Origin: an uncultured Bacilli bacterium
Lineage (GTDB): Bacteria; Bacillota_I; Bacilli_A; RF39; UBA660
Length of the DNA stretch: 6,768 nt
Assembly (NCBI GenBank): GCA_947624535.1
Contig: CANQKU010000059.1
Coordinates: 1-6,768 of the forward strand
Reading direction: 5' to 3'
Part shown: in pieces, positions 1 to 5,449 of the stretch
How the letters are laid out: each line of letters starts with the position of its first letter
How positions within the stretch are numbered: position 1 is the first letter of the stretch
Translations under genes and position numbers: made by a program
Notes under the pieces: generated by a model
Told to the model about the DNA's origin: nothing
The model's database searches: none
The model's input: only the letters and a program-made list of their open reading frames with translations

Positions 1-25
1 CCCCAGGGCTTTTGTCAAGAAAAAA

Positions 26-54
26 TTTTCAATTTATTTAATTTGTGATAGAAT
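26..54 (+). promoter_or_regulatory. Probable trpS promoter with extended -10
   Basis: The -10 hexamer TAGAAT (49-54) has one mismatch to consensus and is preceded by TG plus one base (46-48), an extended -10. TTTTCA (26-31) sits 17 bp upstream as a weak -35. Transcription would start near 61 and leave a leader of only about 14 nt, just enough for the GGAGG ribosome site at 63-67. Such a short leader has no room for a T-box, so tRNA-Trp sensing is unlikely from this promoter. TTGTCA at 12-17 could be a second -35, but its matching -10 (TATTTA, 35-40) is poor. Confidence 0.5.
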
Positions 55-74
55 AAATACATGGAGGGATTGAG

Positions 75-1079
75 ATGAAAAAAACTATTCTAACAGGTCT
101 TAGACCAACAGGTAATCTTCACTTAGGACATTTATTTGGTGCTGGTACAAATTATTTGAAATTACAAGATGATTATGAATTTTTCTTAGAGATTGCTGAC
201 GTTCAAGCTTTAACTGATAATTTTAATAATCCTGATAAAGTACGTCATAATGTTTATGAAATTACTATGGATTTATTAGCAATTGGAATTGATCCTAAAA
301 AGGTACATATTTTTCTTCAGTCAAAAATTCCACAAATAGCTGAATTAACAGTTTACTATTCTAATTTAGTTACTGTTTCAAGATTATTTAGAAATCCTAC
401 TGTAAAAGCTGAAGTTGCTCAAAAGAAAGAATTATTTGGTAATGATGGTGAAAGTATAACTTATGGATTTTTAGGTTATCCTGTTTCTCAAGCTGCTGAT
501 ATAACTGCTTTTTCTGGACAATTAGTTCCTGTTGGAGATGATCAACTTCCACTTTTAGAACAATGTCGTGAAATTGTTAGAAAGTTTAATAATATATATG
601 GAGATACTTTAATTGAGCCAGAAGCTGTCCTTAGTAATGTAACTAGACTTAAGGGATTAGATGGCAATGAAAAAATGGGTAAAAGTTTAGGTAATGCCAT
701 ATTTTTAGTAGATAATGAAGAAGAAATTTCTAAAAAAGTAATGGGTGCTATAACGGATCCATCTAAAATTAAAAAAGATGATCCGGCTAATCCTGATATT
801 TGTATGGTATACTACTATCATAAATTAGTAACAGATAACGATGCCTTAAATACTGTTTGTAGTGAATGTAAGGCTGGAAAACGTGGGTGTGTTGCCTGTA
901 AAAAAGAATTAATTAATAATCTAGTTAAATTTTTAGAGCCAATTAAAGATAGAAGAAAAAAATATGAAGAAAATCCATCTTTAGTTAAAGAGATTTTAGA
1001 TGATGGTACTTCATATGCTAAAGAAAAAGCAGCTCATACAATTGATAAAGTAAAACATGCCATGAAAATAGACTACTAA
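75..1079 (+). CDS. trpS: Tryptophanyl-tRNA synthetase, probable Fe-S cluster type
   Basis: Class I aminoacyl-tRNA synthetase that activates tryptophan with ATP and charges tRNA-Trp in the cytoplasm. The 334 residues match the usual length. The HIGH-type signature is HLGH (16-19) and the KMSKS loop is KMGKS (200-204). The segment YPVSQAADI (135-143) carries Asp142, equivalent to the residue that binds the indole nitrogen in Bacillus TrpRS, and VPVGDDQ (151-157) is the usual ATP/Trp pocket stretch. The anticodon-binding part holds Cys243, Cys265, Cys272 and Cys275, spaced C-x21-C-x6-C-x2-C, very close to the [4Fe-4S] motif known from Thermotoga maritima TrpRS; Cys262 is an extra cysteine. The start is fixed by GGAGG seven bases upstream and by the family N-terminus (LTGLRPTGNLHLGH). 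It is convergent with the YjbA-like gene, overlapping it by 4 nt. Confidence 0.98.
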   Translation: MKKTILTGLRPTGNLHLGHLFGAGTNYLKLQDDYEFFLEIADVQALTDNFNNPDKVRHNVYEITMDLLAIGIDPKKVHIFLQSKIPQIAELTVYYSNLVTVSRLFRNPTVKAEVAQKKELFGNDGESITYGFLGYPVSQAADITAFSGQLVPVGDDQLPLLEQCREIVRKFNNIYGDTLIEPEAVLSNVTRLKGLDGNEKMGKSLGNAIFLVDNEEEISKKVMGAITDPSKIKKDDPANPDICMVYYYHKLVTDNDALNTVCSECKAGKRGCVACKKELINNLVKFLEPIKDRRKKYEENPSLVKEILDDGTSYAKEKAAHTIDKVKHAMKIDY

Positions 1080-1099
1080 TTGGAAGTAGTCTTTTTTTT
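1065..1099. terminator. Shared intrinsic terminator between convergent genes
   Basis: AGACTACT (1070-1077) pairs perfectly with AGTAGTCT (1085-1092) around a 7-nt loop, followed on the plus strand by eight T's (1092-1099). This is a good terminator for trpS. On the minus strand the same hairpin is followed by A-TTTT-C (1069-1064), a weaker U-tract that may end the YjbA-like transcript. Both stop codons, TAA of trpS (1077-1079) and TAG of the opposite gene (1078-1076), lie at the stem/loop junction, so the left arm also encodes the last residues of both proteins. Confidence 0.85.
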
Positions 1100-1741
1100 A
1101 GAGTGTGATAGTTTTAAAATTTTAAAAATTTTATTATGTTCTTGTGAATAATTTTTTGTTATATCATTTAATAAGATATTATATTTTTCTTCTATTGATT
1201 TATTATCTTTAGGAAATATTTCTTCATATAGATAATTAATTTTTTCATAAAATCTTTTTTTATAAGCATATTTAATTTCTTTTAGTAAGTAATTTCTTCT
1301 AAATTCTTCTTCTCTAGTTAAATATAATTCTTTAGTATTTTTTTTAATTACTTGATAGTTAATATTTCTAAGTTCTATTTCATTACTAAGTTCTAGTATC
1401 TCTTCTTCTTCATCTAATAGTAAATAACTTTTAAATAATGATTTACCCTCTTCATTAAATTCTACTGCTACTACTTTATAATTATCTGTAAATAAACAAG
1501 CATAGTCAATAGAGCTAACTCCCTCATCTTGATAAACTTCACAACGTTTATATATTTCTTTTAAAAAATCTTTTTCTACAATAATATAGTTTTTTATTAT
1601 ATCATATAAAGTATTACTATTTACCCTAATCATTGGTATTTTTTTAATATGTTCTATATTATCTTTCATCATCCATTCAAATGACTCATAAATTCTATTA
1701 CTATCTAGTAAATTTAAAACGATGTCGTATACGTTTAACAT
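1076..1741 (-). CDS. YjbA-like protein (DUF3603 family), function unknown
   Basis: A soluble 221-residue protein rich in Glu, Lys and Tyr, with no signal peptide or membrane segment. It resembles Bacillus YjbA (DUF3603): an N-terminal part with FEWMMKDN and PMIRV (about 20-40), a middle beta-rich part around YACLFTDNYKVVAVEF (80-95), and a C-terminal helical part beginning LTREEE (141-146) that matches the LTRKE-type motif of the family. Position agrees: as I recall, yjbA is a direct neighbour of trpS in Bacillus subtilis. The start ATG has AAAGGAG (1749-1755) seven bases upstream. That site lies inside the preceding small membrane-protein gene, whose end overlaps this gene by 41 nt, so the two are probably translationally coupled. 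No biochemical role is known to me; the family name rests on remembered similarity. Confidence 0.8.
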   Translation of the reverse strand: MLNVYDIVLNLLDSNRIYESFEWMMKDNIEHIKKIPMIRVNSNTLYDIIKNYIIVEKDFLKEIYKRCEVYQDEGVSSIDYACLFTDNYKVVAVEFNEEGKSLFKSYLLLDEEEEILELSNEIELRNINYQVIKKNTKELYLTREEEFRRNYLLKEIKYAYKKRFYEKINYLYEEIFPKDNKSIEEKYNILLNDITKNYSQEHNKIFKILKLSHSKKKTTSN

Positions 1742-1946
1742 GTTTTTTCTCCTTTCTATATAAACTAAAGAGTATTATAATAAATCCTATTATTGCAATA
1801 AAACATTCGAAATGTGTAAATATATATATTAAATATTCTTTATAAGTATATCCAAAACTAAGTAAATTAAAATAGATAATCATATACATAAAACCTATTA
1901 CCATTAGAATAAATCCTAATAAAAAGAAAAAAATTCTTGTTATCAT
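1701..1946 (-). CDS. Small two-helix membrane protein, unknown function
   Basis: An 81-residue protein with two hydrophobic segments (about 5-28 and 46-63), a short polar loop between them (about 32-45), and a strongly basic C-terminal tail (64-81, rich in Lys, Arg and His). The positive-inside rule puts the tail in the cytoplasm, giving a hairpin with both ends inside. The start is supported by GAGGAG (1952-1957) five bases upstream. Its last 13 codons plus stop overlap the start of the YjbA-like gene in another frame, and the codons for Lys-Glu near residues 65-66 double as that gene's ribosome site. It is first in a two-gene unit behind its own likely promoter. I cannot name the family. 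It looks like a real gene because of the ribosome site and the clean amphipathic layout. Confidence 0.75.
   Translation of the reverse strand: MITRIFFFLLGFILMVIGFMYMIIYFNLLSFGYTYKEYLIYIFTHFECFIAIIGFIIILFSLYRKEKKHVKRIRHRFKFTR
1749..1755 (-). promoter_or_regulatory. Ribosome site of YjbA-like gene, inside upstream gene
   Basis: AAAGGAG on the minus strand lies seven bases before the ATG at 1741 and is read as Lys-Glu codons of the small membrane-protein gene. Ribosomes translating that gene must cross this site, which links expression of the two. Confidence 0.75.
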
Positions 1947-1979
1947 CCTAACTCCTCATTTATATTTATGAAATATCTA

Positions 1980-1990
1980 ATTATAGTATA
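1980..1990 (-). promoter_or_regulatory. Probable -10 region of the small membrane-protein unit
   Basis: TATACTATAAT contains a perfect -10 hexamer (1985-1980) about 34 bases before the start codon and just after the rmuC terminator. The identical 11-mer occurs before the VTT-protein gene (3708-3718). No good -35 hexamer is seen at 16-18 bp; the upstream stretch is nearly all A and T. Confidence 0.45.
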
Positions 1991-2013
1991 CAAATTATTT
2001 TTTTTATTATACG

Positions 2014-2042
2014 AAAAAAGAGAAATTTTCATTCTTTCTCTT
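2014..2042 (-). terminator. Intrinsic terminator at the end of rmuC
   Basis: On the minus strand AAGAGAAA (2042-2035) pairs with TTTCTCTT (2025-2018) around a 9-nt loop, followed by TTTT (2017-2014). The stem is A+T-rich and so modest in strength. The rmuC stop codon TGA (2031-2029) lies in the loop. It separates the VTT-rmuC unit from the small membrane-protein unit. Confidence 0.6.
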
Positions 2043-3105
2043 GTAATAATCCTTCAACTTCTACTTGGTTGATGGAGTCAAATTTTTTACTGATTTTTTC
2101 TGTTGTAATTGAGACATTTTCAACGTCTTTATTTACAGCTTGAATACTACGTGATAATTTATCCCATCTTTCTTTATATCTAGAAAATTCTAATCCTAAT
2201 TTGTTTAGTTCTTGATGAATTATACTACTATATTTATCTTTTTCAATATTTTTAATAATCATTTGAATAACTGTAAGAGTGGAAATTAATGTAGTTGGTG
2301 AAGTAATCCAAATTTTCTTTTTATAAGCATATTCAATAATATCGCTATGATAGGCATTAATTTCTGCAAATATTGCTTCAGCTGGTAAAAACATGATAGC
2401 TTGATCACTAGTTTCTCCATAGATAATATATTTTTGACTAATTGCATCTATATGTTTTTTAACGTCAGCTTTAAATAGTTTTTCATATTTTTCGCGTTCT
2501 ATATTGGAAATATTTTTATCTACCATAAGTTGATAATGTTCTAATGGAAATTTAGAATCTATTGCAATTGTTCCTAATGGATTTGGTGCAAATAAAACAC
2601 AGTCTGCTATATAGCCATTACTAAATGTATATTGTAGTTGATAAATTGAGTCGTTTTTTTCACCAAAGACACTAGCTAATATATGTTTTAAATTAACTTC
2701 TCCAAAAATTCCTCTACTTTTTTTATCAGTTAAAATACTTTGTAAAGAGACAATATCAGTAGATAAATTTTCTATCTTTTTTTGAGCTTCATCAATCTTA
2801 CTTAATCTTTCGATAACGGATACAAAAGTCTTATTAGTTTTTTCAAAATTTTGATCAAGTCGTTCATTTACTCTTTCATTAATAGCTAATAATCTTTTTT
2901 CTACTTGTTCATTAAGTTTTTGAAAATCTTCATTCATTGTTTTAGTTAAGTCAGATTTAAAGTCTCCCATTTCTTTAATCATATTAATTTCTAATTTACC
3001 TAATCTTTCTGTAATATTAGACTCATTAATATTTTTAAATAATGAGATAATAATTAAAATTAAATTTATTACTAAAATTCCTATTATAATATAATCTAGT
3101 ACCAT
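2029..3105 (-). CDS. rmuC: RmuC family DNA recombination protein
   Basis: RmuC proteins limit recombination between inverted repeats and are thought to have a PD-(D/E)XK-like nuclease fold. This 358-residue copy has an N-terminal membrane anchor (about 4-23), a long coiled-coil stretch (about 30-120, charged heptads), and the RmuC domain (about 125-320). Family signatures are RGIFGE (131-136), AIDSKFPLE (181-189, with Asp183 and Lys185 as likely catalytic residues, preceded by Asp168), QAIMFLPAEAIFAEI (235-249) and KIWITSPTTL (264-273). The length is on the short side for the family, because the coiled coil and tail are brief. The start has AAAGGA eight bases upstream. It lies 16 bp behind the VTT-protein gene and is probably co-transcribed with it. 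The gene ends in TGA within a terminator loop, evidence that TGA is a stop in this genome. Confidence 0.95.
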   Translation of the reverse strand: MVLDYIIIGILVINLILIIISLFKNINESNITERLGKLEINMIKEMGDFKSDLTKTMNEDFQKLNEQVEKRLLAINERVNERLDQNFEKTNKTFVSVIERLSKIDEAQKKIENLSTDIVSLQSILTDKKSRGIFGEVNLKHILASVFGEKNDSIYQLQYTFSNGYIADCVLFAPNPLGTIAIDSKFPLEHYQLMVDKNISNIEREKYEKLFKADVKKHIDAISQKYIIYGETSDQAIMFLPAEAIFAEINAYHSDIIEYAYKKKIWITSPTTLISTLTVIQMIIKNIEKDKYSSIIHQELNKLGLEFSRYKERWDKLSRSIQAVNKDVENVSITTEKISKKFDSINQVEVEGLLQEKE

Positions 3106-3121
3106 ACTTCATTTCCTTTCA

Positions 3122-3691
3122 CTACTCTATATTCATTTTTTTACTAACTATTTTAGATATAAAATAAGCTAAAATTATAAAGATTGCTAAAATTATTATA
3201 GTTGTAATATCAGTCATACTTTCTAATAGACTTTTACCTATACATCCCCAAAAAGAAATCATGAATATTTTACCAATTGCTAAGGCTAATAAAAATTTTC
3301 TATGACTCATTCTAACAATACCAGCTGAAATATTTATTAAGAATGCTGGGGTAAATGGTAAAGCAATAATTACAACTAAGTTAGAAAAGTTAATTGATTT
3401 CATTTTGGTTATGACTTTTTTTACTTTTAAAGTTTTAACTTTCTTTGAAATATATTTTTCAGATAGAAAAGAAAATAGTAAAAAAGACATATAACAGCCT
3501 AGACATGTTGCCATCCAAGAAATTAAAATTCCTATAACTAATCCAAAAGCATTAATATTTAAAGCGACAAATACTCCAAGTGGAAGCATAGGAATAATTG
3601 ACTCTAAAATAACTAATAATATACCTGCAAATATTCCCATATGTTGTAATAAGGAAGTTAAATACTCTACAGCCTGATGGAGTTTTTCCAT
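3122..3691 (-). CDS. VTT-domain (TVP38/DedA-like) membrane protein
   Basis: An integral membrane protein of 189 residues from the chosen start, of the TVP38/TMEM64 and DedA-like superfamily (SNARE-associated/VTT domain), whose members are linked to lipid scrambling or carrier-lipid transport. Numbering from the upstream ATG at 3703, hydrophobic segments lie at about 23-47, 51-80, 106-130, 138-155 and 166-184. The first carries the re-entrant-loop signature ESIIPMLPLG (34-43); the second half carries LPFTPAFLINISAG (115-128) followed by RMSHRKFLLA, the typical family core. I prefer the ATG at 3691 because GGTGAT, complementary to the 16S anti-SD, precedes it at correct spacing. The upstream ATG at 3703 has no ribosome site and falls about where transcription should begin. 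It is the first gene of a unit with rmuC. Substrate is not predictable from sequence. Confidence 0.88.
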   Translation of the reverse strand: MEKLHQAVEYLTSLLQHMGIFAGILLVILESIIPMLPLGVFVALNINAFGLVIGILISWMATCLGCYMSFLLFSFLSEKYISKKVKTLKVKKVITKMKSINFSNLVVIIALPFTPAFLINISAGIVRMSHRKFLLALAIGKIFMISFWGCIGKSLLESMTDITTIIILAIFIILAYFISKIVSKKMNIE

Positions 3692-3695
3692 TTTA

Positions 3696-3701
3696 ATCAC
3701 C
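3696..3701 (-). promoter_or_regulatory. Ribosome site deciding the VTT-protein start
   Basis: GGTGAT is complementary to the 5' portion of the anti-SD and ends four bases before the ATG at 3691, equivalent to about eight bases from a standard GGAGG. It overlaps the alternative ATG at 3703, arguing against that start. Confidence 0.55.
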
Positions 3702-3707
3702 ATTATT

Positions 3708-3718
3708 ATTATAGTATA
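3708..3718 (-). promoter_or_regulatory. Probable -10 region of the VTT protein - rmuC unit
   Basis: TATACTATAAT holds a perfect -10 (3713-3708), just after the rhodanese terminator. A weak -35 (TTTTAA, 3736-3731) is 17 bp upstream. Transcription would start near 3701, giving a leader of about ten bases before the preferred start at 3691. The same 11-mer lies before the small membrane-protein gene. Confidence 0.5.
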
Positions 3719-3732
3719 AATTATTAAGTTTT

Positions 3733-3763
3733 AAAAGAAAAAGATAGTAAATTAATTACTACC
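3733..3763 (-). terminator. Intrinsic terminator after the rhodanese gene
   Basis: GGTAGTAA (3763-3756) pairs with TTACTATC (3750-3743), including one G-U pair, around a 5-nt loop, followed by TTTTT-C-TTTT (3742-3733). The rhodanese stop TAA (3754-3752) lies inside the loop. Confidence 0.75.
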
Positions 3764-4051
3764 TCCTGAAATTTTTTGATATCCTCCATTAATATTTATA
3801 ACATTATAACCTCGTTTAGCTAAAATTTGACAAACTCTTTTACTAGTTGTGCCATAGTTACAAAAGATATAATATTCATTATCTTTATCTAGATAATAAC
3901 TAGGATCTAGTAATAAGTCATTAACTGGAATATTTTTAGCATTTTCTATACTACCTAATAGAAATTTATAACTACTTCGAATATCAATTAAATTTAAGTT
4001 TTTATTTTTCATTAAATCCATTAATTCATATACTTCTATTTCTTTATACAT
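3752..4051 (-). CDS. Single-domain rhodanese (sulfurtransferase)
   Basis: A 99-residue one-domain rhodanese, the size of GlpE/PspE-type proteins. It would carry sulfane sulfur as a cysteine persulfide in the cytoplasm. Landmarks are LIDIRSSYKF (21-30; the conserved D-x-R), GSIENAKNIPV (33-43; the usual G-H-I-x-A-x-N-I-P stretch with Ser in place of His), the active-site loop Cys64-N-Y-G-T-T-S-K-R with catalytic Cys64 in a six-residue loop, and GYNVININGGYQ (81-92), the family's L-x-GG end. A second cysteine, Cys74, lies ten residues on. The start has GAGGTG (4063-4058) six bases upstream. It follows the surface-protein gene by 57 bp with no terminator between, so it may be the last gene of that unit or have its own weak promoter. 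The in vivo sulfur donor and acceptor are unknown. Confidence 0.93.
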   Translation of the reverse strand: MYKEIEVYELMDLMKNKNLNLIDIRSSYKFLLGSIENAKNIPVNDLLLDPSYYLDKDNEYYIFCNYGTTSKRVCQILAKRGYNVININGGYQKISGGSN

Positions 4052-4096
4052 ATACTACACCTCTTTGTAATATATGAAGTAAAAAGAAGCTTAGTT

Positions 4097-4102
4097 ATTA
4101 TA
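4097..4102 (-). promoter_or_regulatory. Possible -10 for the rhodanese gene
   Basis: A perfect TATAAT lies 46 bases before the rhodanese ATG, but no recognisable -35 is found at 16-18 bp. It may add to readthrough from the upstream gene. In this A+T-rich sequence it could be chance. Confidence 0.25.
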
Positions 4103-4108
4103 GATTAC

Positions 4109-5428
4109 TTATTTAATAATATATGGATTTTTTATAGTTCCGTCACCTTTTTGTAAAATTGCAGATGAACGAAGACGAATTACTACTCTAATTTTATAGT
4201 CGTTACTAGCATCTTTTGAGAAAACATAATTAGATGATACCATGTATACTTTAGATGATTTAGAACTATCTCCATTAGCTAGCCAAAAGTTTTTATCGTT
4301 TGCTAAATAGTTGTAATTTTGACAGTCAGGTGAGATTGTACTATTGCAATTTGGATCAAGACTAGCATTTAAAAAGTCATAGACAGGTAATAGTGAAATT
4401 TTTGTCTTTTCAACTTCTGAACATTCTGGAGTTCCATCTTTACTAGTATCAGTTTGACTTCTTTTACCAACACAAGAGTTGAAAGTTAAAAGTTGTTGTC
4501 TAATCTCTTTTGTAAATAGTTTTGGTTCTTCTTCATAATATAAATAGTCACTATCACTTTCATCATTTAGTTTATTTTCATAAATATTAGTAAGAATAGT
4601 ACTTATATAACTATTTTTATAAGTGTTAATTCCAACATTATCTTCTAATGTATTATTATAACGATCATCCCAAATAAAACTATTTTCAGTTGGTCTTTCT
4701 TGAAGTAAAGTAATCTCACCACTAGTATTTATTTTTACAATTCTCCAAAGTATATCTAAATCTTTAAACTTAACATAATTATTAACTTCTTTTCCTCTAT
4801 AAACATAGCCACCATTTAATTCATATAAGCCATATCCTTCAGTAACAATATTTTTCTTATCAATTACTTTTTTATATAACTCAATAGTTTGATAAGCATC
4901 ACCACAATCTAAATATGGTATATAACTATATGAATTATTTTCATTCTTTTGAACTACAACTTTTCCACTACAACTTTTTGTCTTTAAGTATTGATCTAAG
5001 TCTTTCATATATTTTTCATCAACTAAAACACTATCATGAAGTTCAACTTTTTTAGAAGTTTTACTTGGCAAGCTATTTTTATGTTCTTTAAAGTATTGTT
5101 CGGCTGCTTTTTTCATGATATTTTCTACTTCTACATATGTATAATTATGTCTAGATTGAAGTTTCATCACAAGACCAATTAATACAAAGATTACAATAAC
5201 AATAACTAAAACACCCATCATTTTAAATATTTTTGATTGAAATTTCTTTTTAGCCATTATCTCTTCTTTTTTAATATCTGCATCTATTTGTTCTTGGCTT
5301 TCTTCATTTTCATCGTCATCATAAGTAGAGATTTCTTCTTCTACTTCTTCTTTTGGTAATTTTTCTTCAGCAAATTCTTGATTTTTTTCTTTAAAGCGAT
5401 TTTGATTTGGTCCTATATTCTTATCCAT
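4109..5428 (-). CDS. Single-pass surface protein with disulfide-rich ectodomain
   Basis: A 439-residue protein with a cytoplasmic N-terminus (1-66, very acidic at 20-58, then basic at 60-69), one membrane helix (about 71-89) and a large extracellular part. The first outer segment (about 95-180; YVEVENIMKKAAEQYF, then Cys153 and Cys175) resembles pilin or pseudopilin-like ectodomains of related bacteria. The second (about 215-439; ILWRIVKINTSGEITLLQE, later DFLNASLDPNC, FWLANGD and a closing GDGTIKNPYII) resembles the DUF6273-like surface domain common in uncultured Bacilli. The six cysteines fall in three close pairs (153/175, 319/336, 361/369), suggesting disulfides. GAGGT lies six bases before the start. 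It begins 21 nt after the coupling-ATPase gene and is surely co-transcribed with it, hinting at a role in the same envelope apparatus as receptor, adhesin or channel part. Domain names are from memory; the function is unknown. Confidence 0.85.
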   Translation of the reverse strand: MDKNIGPNQNRFKEKNQEFAEEKLPKEEVEEEISTYDDDENEESQEQIDADIKKEEIMAKKKFQSKIFKMMGVLVIVIVIFVLIGLVMKLQSRHNYTYVEVENIMKKAAEQYFKEHKNSLPSKTSKKVELHDSVLVDEKYMKDLDQYLKTKSCSGKVVVQKNENNSYSYIPYLDCGDAYQTIELYKKVIDKKNIVTEGYGLYELNGGYVYRGKEVNNYVKFKDLDILWRIVKINTSGEITLLQERPTENSFIWDDRYNNTLEDNVGINTYKNSYISTILTNIYENKLNDESDSDYLYYEEEPKLFTKEIRQQLLTFNSCVGKRSQTDTSKDGTPECSEVEKTKISLLPVYDFLNASLDPNCNSTISPDCQNYNYLANDKNFWLANGDSSKSSKVYMVSSNYVFSKDASNDYKIRVVIRLRSSAILQKGDGTIKNPYIIK

Positions 5429-5449
5429 ATTTTTACCTCTTTCTTTTTA

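Noticed and set aside
1..74. T-box riboswitch upstream of trpS
   Set aside because: No T-box sequence (AGGGTGG-type) or specifier stem fits in the visible 74 bases, and the predicted promoter leaves a leader of about 14 nt. One further upstream cannot be excluded.
61..78. Five-codon upstream frame ATG...TGA overlapping the trpS start
   Set aside because: Its ATG lies at the expected transcription start and its body is the trpS ribosome site; it has no ribosome site of its own.
2012..2031. TGA read as tryptophan (Mycoplasma code), extending RmuC
   Set aside because: The TGA is in the loop of a terminator, the RmuC domain is already complete, and Trp is coded by TGG throughout the window.
4070..4110. 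Hairpin AAGTAA...TTACTT after the surface-protein gene as a terminator
   Set aside because: The stem is only six A+T-rich pairs with a loop of over 20 nt and no T-run after it.
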